A DNA stretch of 17,928 nucleotides from Halobacteriales archaeon QS_9_68_42 (lineage in GTDB: Archaea > Halobacteriota > Halobacteria > Halobacteriales > Haloarculaceae): positions 1 through 17,928 of the forward strand of contig PXSE01000148.1 of the NCBI GenBank assembly GCA_003022905.1, given 5' to 3'. Each line of letters begins with the position of its first letter. Within the stretch, counting starts at the first letter, position 1. Shown here piece by piece: positions 12,137-17,928 of the stretch. The translations under genes and the position numbers were made by a program. The notes under the pieces are model-generated. The model searched no databases and was not told where the DNA came from. It saw only the letters and a program-made list of their open reading frames with translations.

Positions 12137-13301
12137 ACATGTCGGGGAAGGCCTTGGCGGCGTCGGCAAAGCCGTTGACCTTGCGAATCCAGCGGGCAGC
12201 GATGGTTTTCTTCAGCGCCCTGGCGGCGGGGCCGCCGAAGGTGTCGACGGGCAGGCCCTTGACGTCGTGGGCGACGGCCTTCTCGCCGACGGAGATGAGC
12301 GTTCCCTTATCGTCGTAGCGCCACTCCTTCAGCGGTTGGCCGCGAATCGCGCGGGCAATGTTGTCGCCGGCCACCTCGGCGGCCTGCCAGGCGGCCTGTG
12401 CGGTCGGCGGCGCCGGCCGGTCGGTGTCGGCCCCCTCGACGAGGGCGGCGTCGCCGATGGCGAAGATACGCTCGTCGGAGGTCCGGAAGTTCGAGGCCGA
12501 CTCGATGCGGTTACTGCGCTCGTTCTTGTCGACTGCGACCGTCTCGGCGGCGTCCTGGCCCGTGATGCCACCGGTCCACAGCAGTACGTCGTACTCTAGC
12601 TCCGTCTCGTCGCCGACGTATACCGTCTCGTCGTCGACCTCGCCGATGAACTCGCCGGTGTGTATCTCGACGTCGTTCTCCTCCAGGAGCTTCCGAAGCT
12701 TGGCCTGGACGACGGGGTCGTTGTTCGGGAAGACGTTGTCCAGCCCCTCAACGAGGTGGATGTCGACCGGCGCGCGGTGCTTGTCGCGGAACGCCGCGAT
12801 CTCGCCGGCCGACTGGATGCCCGACAGCCCGGCGCCGCCGACGACGATCTGTGCGGGGTCGCTCCGGGAGGCCTCGCGGGCCGCCTCGGTGACTGCCTCG
12901 TGGATGTCCAGCGCGTCCTGGAGGCTCTTGAGCGTCAGCGAGTGTTCCTCGAGGCCGTCGATGCCGAAGAAGGCCGTCCGGGAGCCGACCCCGACGAGCA
13001 GGTAGTCGTAGTCGACCGTCGAGCCGTCCTCGAGGGTCAGCGATCGCTCGTCGGCGTCGATGTCTGTGACCCGCCCCTGGACGAACCGCGTTGACGGTGA
13101 CTTGATCTCGGCGACGTCGAAGGTGATCTTCTCGCGGACTTCCGGGTTCCGGATACACCGGTGGGACTCGTGGAGAACGAGGTGATGGTCGACGTCGGAC
13201 ACCCAGGTGATATCCGCCTCGTCGTCGAGAACCGATTCGAGTTGCTTCACCGCGCCGGTACCGGCGTAACCCGACCCCAGCACGACGACATCGTCCGTCA
13301 T
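12135..13301 (-). CDS. Type II NADH dehydrogenase-like FAD-dependent oxidoreductase
   Basis: 388 aa from ATG 13301 (MTDDVVVLGSGYAGTGAVKQ). An upstream in-frame ATG at 13427 would add an unlike, Arg-rich stretch. Two Rossmann dinucleotide motifs are visible: GSGYAG (9-14, FAD) and GGAGLSG (155-161, NAD(P)H), plus the second FAD motif IFAIGDAA (279-286). The layout is that of NDH-2 and related pyridine nucleotide-disulphide reductase-fold enzymes without the redox-active CxxxxC. Such enzymes pass electrons from NADH to quinone without pumping protons and sit on the cytoplasmic membrane face. The C-terminus is helical (ALKKTIAARWIRKVNGFADA), fitting membrane association. Sulfide:quinone reductase is less likely, as its catalytic cysteines are absent. 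Own promoter at 13325-13334. Confidence 0.85.
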   Translation of the reverse strand: MTDDVVVLGSGYAGTGAVKQLESVLDDEADITWVSDVDHHLVLHESHRCIRNPEVREKITFDVAEIKSPSTRFVQGRVTDIDADERSLTLEDGSTVDYDYLLVGVGSRTAFFGIDGLEEHSLTLKSLQDALDIHEAVTEAAREASRSDPAQIVVGGAGLSGIQSAGEIAAFRDKHRAPVDIHLVEGLDNVFPNNDPVVQAKLRKLLEENDVEIHTGEFIGEVDDETVYVGDETELEYDVLLWTGGITGQDAAETVAVDKNERSNRIESASNFRTSDERIFAIGDAALVEGADTDRPAPPTAQAAWQAAEVAGDNIARAIRGQPLKEWRYDDKGTLISVGEKAVAHDVKGLPVDTFGGPAARALKKTIAARWIRKVNGFADAAKAFPDM

Positions 13302-13324
13302 ACCGGAAACTCGGGGGTTCCACT

Positions 13325-13334
13325 GATACAAAGC
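13325..13334 (-). promoter_or_regulatory. TATA box of the NDH-2-like gene
   Basis: GCTTTGTATC on the minus strand, 24-33 bases before ATG 13301, so the gene can be transcribed independently of the wHTH gene upstream and supports the short start. Confidence 0.5.
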
Positions 13335-13377
13335 TGTTGAAACCCCGCGGCCGGCAAAAGCTCCCGATTCACCCGCC

Positions 13378-13430
13378 GTCGTGCGGTCTCGGCGCTCACA
13401 GTGGTCGCTACGATCGTGAGCCCGCACGAC
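13378..13430. repeat. Nested inverted repeat in the wHTH-ndh spacer
   Basis: Outer arms GTCGTGCGG (13378-13386) and CCGCACGAC (13422-13430); inner arms GCTCAC (13394-13399) and GTGAGC (13416-13421). It lies 44 bases or more upstream of the ndh TATA box and downstream of the wHTH gene. Could be a terminator or a regulator site. Confidence 0.55.
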
Positions 13431-13433
13431 CGC

Positions 13434-13451
13434 CCGACTGCGGGCAGTCGG
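13434..13451 (-). terminator. Perfect hairpin after the wHTH regulator gene
   Basis: CCGACTGC-GG-GCAGTCGG, 8-base arms, 28 bases beyond the stop of the wHTH gene. No T run follows, so a terminator role is tentative; an operator for ndh is the alternative. Confidence 0.4.
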
Positions 13452-13478
13452 TTCGGCATTGACTCATAACAGTCGGCA

Positions 13479-14018
13479 TCAGTGCTCGGGCTCTTCGCCG
13501 CCCGCCGGCGCGACCATCTCGTCGATGGTGAGGATGAGGCTGTTGGTGGTGTCGTCCTTCCCTTCGAGGCTACCCTCGATGAGCAGTTTCGACAGCGGCG
13601 TCGGGCCGACGCTGATGGCGTCGCCCTCGCCGAAGTCCGCGATGGAGCCCTGGAGCTTGATTTCGGCCCGGCACAGCTCCGGGTGGTGGACGCTCGTCAG
13701 GTCTATCTCCTGGACGTTGGCGCCCTCTATCAGGTCGCCGTCGTGGCGGAAGGGAACGTCGGCGGCCTGGTCCATCTCCTGGATTTTCAGCGCGTCGTAG
13801 GCGGTGGCCGTCGGCTTGTAGCCGCCCTTCGGGCCGGGGACCCCCTCGACCAGCTGCAGCGCCTTGAGGCTCTGCATCTGGTTGCGGATGGTCCCCGGGT
13901 TCCGGTCGACCTTCTCGGCGATGTCCTCCCCTTTGACCGCGCTCTCGGACTCCCGGAACAGGTTGATGAGTTCCTGCAGAATCGTTTTCTGGCTAGGCGT
14001 GAGCTCTATCGATGACAT
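13479..14018 (-). CDS. Winged-helix transcriptional regulator (Rrf2-like/haloarchaeal HTH family)
   Basis: 179 aa from ATG 14018. The N-terminal 75 residues are a winged helix: TPSQKTILQELINLFRESES, then VKGEDIAEKVDRNPGTIRNQ (recognition helix region) and MQSLKALQLVEGVPGPKGGYKPT (wing). The C-terminal part (about 85-170) is a beta-rich domain with QEIDLTSVHHPELCRAEIKL and VGPTPLSKLLIEGSLEGKDDTTNSLIL, which I recognise as a conserved feature of archaeal versions of this regulator; its ligand is unknown. It contains only one cysteine, so an Fe-S cluster like that of bacterial IscR is not expected. TATA box well placed. It is divergent from arginase and 177 bases upstream of ndh; either could be a target, but this is context only. 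Confidence 0.8.
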   Translation of the reverse strand: MSSIELTPSQKTILQELINLFRESESAVKGEDIAEKVDRNPGTIRNQMQSLKALQLVEGVPGPKGGYKPTATAYDALKIQEMDQAADVPFRHDGDLIEGANVQEIDLTSVHHPELCRAEIKLQGSIADFGEGDAISVGPTPLSKLLIEGSLEGKDDTTNSLILTIDEMVAPAGGEEPEH

Positions 14019-14042
14019 GAACTAGCATTCGGTAGTTCCCGT

Positions 14043-14050
14043 CTTAAACC
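14043..14050 (-). promoter_or_regulatory. TATA box of the wHTH regulator gene
   Basis: GGTTTAAG on the minus strand, 25-32 bases before ATG 14018; typical haloarchaeal box at leaderless distance. Confidence 0.6.
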
Positions 14051-14159
14051 CGGCGGTGGGCCCGGCGAGCGCGGCGTCGACAGAACGGGTACCGGAACGT
14101 GAGTTCCCTCTTCCGGCCCGAACGGCAGGGTTTTTCGCGCTGTGGGCTCTCCGTCGCGT

Positions 14160-15059
14160 ATGGACATTCGAGTCATCGGTGCGCCGATGGACCTGGGCTC
14201 GGACCGACGCGGCGTCGACATGGGACCCTCGGCGATACGGTACGCGGACCTCTCCGAGGCCGTCCGGGACGCGGGCGCCTCCTGCGACGACACCGGCGAC
14301 CTGCCGGTCCCGCACCCGGAGGGGCGGGACCCCGACGCCGAGCGCCCCCAGGACGGCAACGCGAAGTACCTCAAGGAGACGCGGTGGGTCTGTCGCCGGG
14401 TCGAGAGCGCCGTCGCCGACGCCCTCGAGGACGGCGACCGCCCCGTCATCCTCGGCGGCGACCACTCCATCGCCATCGGGTCCATCGGCGGCGCCAGCAG
14501 GGACCGCGACGTCGGCGTCCTGTGGCTCGACGCCCACGGCGACTTCAACACCCCCGAGACCACGCCCAGCGGGAACATCCACGGGATGCCGCTGGCGGCC
14601 GTGCTCGGCCGCGGTGCCTTCGGGGAGATGTCCTGGGCGACGGCGCCAGTTGACGAGGAGAACGTCGCCATGGTCGGCCTCCGTGACGTCGACGGCGAGG
14701 AGCGGGCCGCCATCAGAGACAGCGCGGTCGACGCCTACACCATGAGCGACATCGACACCCGCGGCATCGTCCCCGTCGTCGAGGACGCCCTGGCGTCGGC
14801 GCTGGACGGCGTCGACGCGCTCCACGTCAGCCTGGACATGGACCTCCTCGATCCCGACGAAGCGCCCGGCGTCGGGACGCCCGTTACCGGCGGCGCGACC
14901 TACCGGGAGGCCCACGCCGCGATGGAACTCGTCGCCGGGACGGACGCCCTCTGCTCGCTGGAGGTGGTCGAAGTCAACCCCATCCTCGACTCGCACAACC
15001 GGACGGCCGACCTCGCGGTCGAACTGATATCCAGCGCCCTCGGCGACCGCATCCTGTAG
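14160..15059 (+). CDS. rocF: Arginase (ureohydrolase family)
   Basis: 299 aa. Arginase splits L-arginine into ornithine and urea with a two-manganese centre in the cytoplasm. Metal ligands are all present: H102 (GGDHS), D124, H126 and D128 (DAHGDFN), D226 and D228 (SLDMDLLDP). Features that favour arginase over agmatinase are GAPMDLGSDRRGVDMGPSAIRYA at the N-terminus, SGNIHGMPLAAVLG (137-150), APGVGTPVTGG (235-245) and EVVEVNPILD with E271. The C-terminus (RTADLAVELISSALGDRIL) also fits. Start ATG 14160; an in-frame ATG 18 bases upstream adds MGSPSR and is less likely. Agmatinase remains the alternative, as annotation pipelines often confuse the two. No urease or ornithine genes nearby; divergent from the wHTH gene. 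Confidence 0.85.
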   Translation: MDIRVIGAPMDLGSDRRGVDMGPSAIRYADLSEAVRDAGASCDDTGDLPVPHPEGRDPDAERPQDGNAKYLKETRWVCRRVESAVADALEDGDRPVILGGDHSIAIGSIGGASRDRDVGVLWLDAHGDFNTPETTPSGNIHGMPLAAVLGRGAFGEMSWATAPVDEENVAMVGLRDVDGEERAAIRDSAVDAYTMSDIDTRGIVPVVEDALASALDGVDALHVSLDMDLLDPDEAPGVGTPVTGGATYREAHAAMELVAGTDALCSLEVVEVNPILDSHNRTADLAVELISSALGDRIL

Positions 15060-15120
15060 GTCGTCGGGCCGGGCCGCTCGCGGCCACAGATTCTTGGTCG
15101 ACGGCCGATAACTCGACCCA

Positions 15121-16371
15121 GTGACGGAGCCCGACCCCGAGGTAAGCGAGAAGGCGGCCTGGACGGCCGTTGCGCTACTGCTCGTCGCCTCGCTGTGCGG
15201 CGCCGTCGTCCTCGCGGAGTGGCCGCTGTGGGGCGTCCAGCTGGAGGACGAGGGCCCGTCCACGGTCGAACCCGTCGAGAACGGGACGGAACTGTGGCCG
15301 TACACCGCTCGGACGACGGACACGGAGGCGCGCACCCTCGGGGTAAACCTCGTCGTGGTCGGCGACGCGGAAGCGACGCGGCGCTCGATGACCGACCGCT
15401 CGGAACTGGAGTGGAACGAGAGCGCCCCGGCGGACGACCCGCTCGCCGGGAACCGGTCTAATCAACCCGGCGAGGAGAACGCCACCGGACCGCGGGAGCA
15501 ACTCGAGGAGGGGATCGCCTGGGGCGATGCCCGCGGCGCGGTCCGGTACACCCGCGTCACCGTCGACGGCGAGGTCCGGTGGCTCGAGGAGTCCTACCAG
15601 TTGCACGCCGGGACCTACCTCGGCCAGCGCCTCCACGTCCGGGCCTACGAGGACCCCGACGGGGAGTGGACCGCGATGCAGACCCATACCGAACACTGGG
15701 ACTGGTTCCGCCTCCGGCACACGGTCACCGGCGTCTCCGAGGCCCAGCGGGCCGTCGAGAGCGACTTCATGGCGGCGCCGTTCGCCGAGGACGTCGCCCG
15801 TCGCTACTACGACAACCCGACCGCCGACGGCGACGGGTGGGCGACAGTAGTTCGGCTCGCGCTTTCGGTGCTGCCGCTGTTCGGCGTCGTCGTCGTCCCG
15901 CGACTACGGGAGACCGCACGCTTCGGCAGGAGACTGTTCGTCTCCCACGCCCGGGAGGCGTCCATCGGCGTGCTTCTGTTCGGCACCTACCTCGGCGTGC
16001 GACTGTCGGGCATCGGCCTCGAGCGCCTGTTGTCGGGGGTCTCGCCGAAGCTCATCGCCGCGCCGCTGTACCTCGTCCTGGTCGCCGGCCTGCCGGCGAT
16101 AGCCTACCGTCTCGGCCGGGGCTCAAACCCCGTGTGGGCGGGCGCTCACGCCGTCGGCGGCCTCGGGACGGCCTTCCTAGTTGACTTCGCCCTGATGGAC
16201 GTCTCGGTCATCCCGTTGCGGTTCGCCCTGCACCGGCTGGCGGTCATTCTCGCCATCGGAATGGTCGCGGCTGGGAGCGCCGTCGCCGAGGGGGAGTCCC
16301 GCGGGCCGCTCGCCGTCGGAACGCTCGGATGGCTGCTCGCGCTGGCGCTGCCGTTGTTCGGCTACATCTGA
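15121..16371 (+). CDS. Conserved haloarchaeal membrane protein with large extracytoplasmic domain
   Basis: 416 aa from GTG 15121 (MTEPDPEVSEKAAWTAVALL). One N-terminal transmembrane helix (about 13-33) is followed by a soluble, acidic domain (about 36-240) with LGVNLVVVGDAEATRRSM and HWDWFRLRHTVTGVSEAQRAVESDFM, then about six hydrophobic helices (242-262, 281-300, 310-330, 338-358, 364-384, 398-416). The topology puts the soluble domain outside the cell. I do not recognise a named family; the soluble part recalls LssY-C-like domains, weakly. No catalytic motif is evident. It follows arginase by 61 bases on the same strand and may share its transcript, but no functional link is visible. Confidence 0.75.
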   Translation: MTEPDPEVSEKAAWTAVALLLVASLCGAVVLAEWPLWGVQLEDEGPSTVEPVENGTELWPYTARTTDTEARTLGVNLVVVGDAEATRRSMTDRSELEWNESAPADDPLAGNRSNQPGEENATGPREQLEEGIAWGDARGAVRYTRVTVDGEVRWLEESYQLHAGTYLGQRLHVRAYEDPDGEWTAMQTHTEHWDWFRLRHTVTGVSEAQRAVESDFMAAPFAEDVARRYYDNPTADGDGWATVVRLALSVLPLFGVVVVPRLRETARFGRRLFVSHAREASIGVLLFGTYLGVRLSGIGLERLLSGVSPKLIAAPLYLVLVAGLPAIAYRLGRGSNPVWAGAHAVGGLGTAFLVDFALMDVSVIPLRFALHRLAVILAIGMVAAGSAVAEGESRGPLAVGTLGWLLALALPLFGYI

Positions 16372-16375
16372 TAGT

Positions 16376-16450
16376 GGTTACTGTAAGTCGTTACCGGATC
16401 GACCACACGCCATCGTGCGGTCGTACCGATAAACAGTTACAGCAGTCATT
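16376..16450. repeat. Long palindromic repeat, copy 2 (partner at 12058-12136)
   Basis: Imperfect palindrome from CTGTAA (16381) to TTACAG (16442): outer arms CTGTAAGTCGTTACCGG and, reversed, CTGTAACTGTTTATCGG; core CGACCACACG-CCAT-CGTGCGGTCG. Extends to CATTAT as in copy 1. Lies between convergent genes, 10 bases after the membrane-protein stop and 168 before the gyrA stop, a place suited to a bidirectional terminator or a REP/MITE-like repeat. Confidence 0.75.
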
Positions 16451-16617
16451 ATGAGCGGCTGGGGAGAACGCCGTTCCCGGGCGCTCGGCCCTCGTTCTCG
16501 ACGACCGTTCCCTCCTTCCGGCGGCGTCGTCGGGCGAATCGGCTCCGGCTCGGCGTCGACGCCCGGGGCCCGTTCGGCTTCGTCGAGACCGCCGCGTCCG
16601 GGTCGAGGACTGACCCG

Positions 16618-17928
16618 CTACTCGTCCTCGTCGTCGCCGTCGGCCGCCACGACGTCGACGCCGGCGACGTGGTCGTCGTCCTCGAGCCGCATGACGACGA
16701 CGCCCTTCGTGTTCCGGCCGACTTCCGACACCTCGCCGACGTGGGTCCGCATTATCTGGCCGGACTCGCTCATGATGGCCAGGCCGTCGCCGGGCGAGAC
16801 CGTCTCGACCGAGCAGACGGGTCCGTTCCGGTCGTCGGTCTCGATGTCGATGAGGCCCTTGCCGTAGCGGGACTGCCGGCGGTACTCCGACAGCGGCGTC
16901 CGCTTGCCGTAGCCGTTTTTGGTGACCGTGAGCAGGTCGCGGTCGTCGTCGGCCTCGACGGCGACCAGTCCCGCCACCTCGTCGCCGCCCTCCAGTTCGA
17001 TGCCGTTGACGCCGCGCGCCGACCGACCCATCGGCCGGGCGTCCGCCTCGGCAAAGCGGATGGTCATCCCCCCGCGGGTGCCGACGAGCAGGTCGCCGTC
17101 GCCGGCGGTCACCTCCACGTCGACCAGCGAATCGTCGTCTTCGAGGCTGACCGCACGGATGCCGCCCGAGTGGATGTTCTCGAACTCGCTCACGGCCGTC
17201 CGCTTGACGTAGCCATCTTTCGTCGCCATTGCGAGGTAGCCCTCGTCCGTGTCGTCGGTGTTGACGACGGCGGTTATCTCTTCGCCGTCGTCGAGGTCCA
17301 GCACATTGACCGCTGAGGTGCCGCGGGCGGTCCGCCCCATCTCCGGCAGTTCGTACACCTTCAGCCGATGGACCTGGCCCCGGTCGGTGAAACAGAGCAG
17401 GTAGTCGTGGGTCGAGGCGGTGAACACCGTCGAGACGCGGTCGCCCTCCTTCGGCCGAGAGCCGATGATGCCCTTGCCGCCGCGGTGCTGGGGGGCGAAC
17501 TCCGAGAGGGTCATCCGCTTCACGTAGTCGTCCTCGGAGACGGCGACGACGACCTCCTCCTCGGCGATGAGGTCTTCCCGGGTGACCGACCCGGCGTCCT
17601 CGATGACCGTCGTGCGCCGGTCGTCGTCGTAGTCGGCCGCGACGTCGCGGAGTTCCTCCTTGATGACCTCCAGTAGTTCGGACTCGTCGCCGAGGATGGT
17701 CTCGAGGCGCTCGATTTCGGCCTGGACCTCCCCGTACTCCGTCTGGACCTCGCCGGCCTCCATGGACGTCAGCGAGCCCAGTTGCATCCTGACGACGTGT
17801 TCGGCCTGGGCCTCCGAGAGTTCGTACTCGGTCTGCAGGCCGGCCATCGCGGCGTCGCGGTCGTCGCTGTCGCGGACGAGCTCGACCACGCTGTCGACGT
17901 TCTCGAGGGCCACCAGCCGGCCCTCGAG
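16618..17928 (-). CDS. gyrA: DNA gyrase subunit A, C-terminal half (5' end outside window)
   Basis: 437 codons including the TAG stop at 16618-16620; the frame continues past the right edge ([20 protein letters not shown]). The first part is the end of the breakage-reunion domain and its coiled coil ([20 protein letters not shown], then [20 protein letters not shown]). Next comes the beta-pinwheel that wraps DNA, seen as repeated blades: [100 protein letters not shown] and [20 protein letters not shown]. The GyrA box reads QHRGGKG, His at the second position where Arg or Lys is usual. Gyrase adds negative supercoils using ATP with GyrB. The active-site Tyr is outside the window. Confidence 0.95.
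   Translation of the reverse strand, partial: LEGRLVALENVDSVVELVRDSDDRDAAMAGLQTEYELSEAQAEHVVRMQLGSLTSMEAGEVQTEYGEVQAEIERLETILGDESELLEVIKEELRDVAADYDDDRRTTVIEDAGSVTREDLIAEEEVVVAVSEDDYVKRMTLSEFAPQHRGGKGIIGSRPKEGDRVSTVFTASTHDYLLCFTDRGQVHRLKVYELPEMGRTARGTSAVNVLDLDDGEEITAVVNTDDTDEGYLAMATKDGYVKRTAVSEFENIHSGGIRAVSLEDDDSLVDVEVTAGDGDLLVGTRGGMTIRFAEADARPMGRSARGVNGIELEGGDEVAGLVAVEADDDRDLLTVTKNGYGKRTPLSEYRRQSRYGKGLIDIETDDRNGPVCSVETVSPGDGLAIMSESGQIMRTHVGEVSEVGRNTKGVVVMRLEDDDHVAGVDVVAADGDDEDE

Noticed and set aside
12135..13301. Sulfide:quinone oxidoreductase
   Set aside because: The catalytic cysteines of that family are not present; the sequence fits NDH-2-like enzymes better.
14160..15059. Agmatinase (speB)
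   Set aside because: The N-terminal PMDLG...RRGVDMGPSAIRYA, SGNIHGMPLA and EVVEVNPILD segments match arginases more closely.
16381..16617. gyrA frame stays open for about 79 codons after its TAG stop
   Set aside because: The segment begins with an acidic stretch (LDEAERAPGVDAEPEP), but DDEDE followed by a stop is a normal haloarchaeal GyrA end, and the extension reads through the palindromic repeat, so it is probably chance in GC-rich DNA.
16451..16867. Plus-strand open frame of 138 codons after the palindromic repeat
   Set aside because: Runs into gyrA antisense and consists of Ser/Pro/Arg-rich low-complexity sequence; no ribosome-binding site or promoter.

Overview
The window is chromosomal DNA of a haloarchaeon (class Halobacteria). 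The evidence is high GC, acidic Asp/Glu-rich proteins, many starts with TATA-like boxes about 25-35 bases upstream of the ATG (leaderless-type promoters), and typical haloarchaeal families: a halocyanin-type blue copper protein, an AsnC regulator with a C-terminal Cys domain, a DUF63 membrane protein, MTH865, a haloarchaeal wHTH regulator and GyrA. The genus cannot be fixed from what I see.

Layout. 1-2201: core-type genes. These are an AsnC/Lrp regulator cut by the left edge and apparently frameshifted, a divergent halocyanin, then a minus-strand pair (DUF309 protein and a conserved hypothetical). 2302-7988: an accessory, defence-like block. It holds a 1412-residue single-chain Type IIG/Eco57I-like restriction-modification enzyme, a DUF433/DUF5615 toxin-antitoxin pair and a VapB/VapC (PIN) pair, all on the plus strand. 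The block runs up to tRNA-Leu(CAA) at 8488-8571. Between vapC and that tRNA lie about 500 bases of partial copies of the tRNA 3' end and its trailer, one of them split by a palindromic insert. This looks like scars of repeated integration or duplication at the tRNA.

8796-10828: an inositol-monophosphatase-family phosphatase and a DUF63 membrane protein. 10829-12134: 1.3 kb with no intact gene, a graveyard of decayed elements. It holds a tnpB-less IS200/IS605 derivative of about 315 bp that keeps hairpin ends and an omegaRNA-like scaffold, an MTH865 gene broken by an internal deletion, a second IS-end-like hairpin, and a dense run of hairpins of unknown nature. 12135-14018: type II NADH dehydrogenase-like flavoprotein and a wHTH regulator, both minus strand. 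14160-16371: arginase and a conserved multi-pass membrane protein. 16618-17928: the C-terminal half of GyrA (minus, 5' end outside the window).

A long palindromic repeat occurs twice, next to the ndh stop codon and between the membrane-protein gene and gyrA. The least explained parts are the tRNA-Leu scar array (8041-8571), the solo IS605/omegaRNA remnant (10851-11165), and the hairpin cluster at 11719-11851, which can form alternative pairings.
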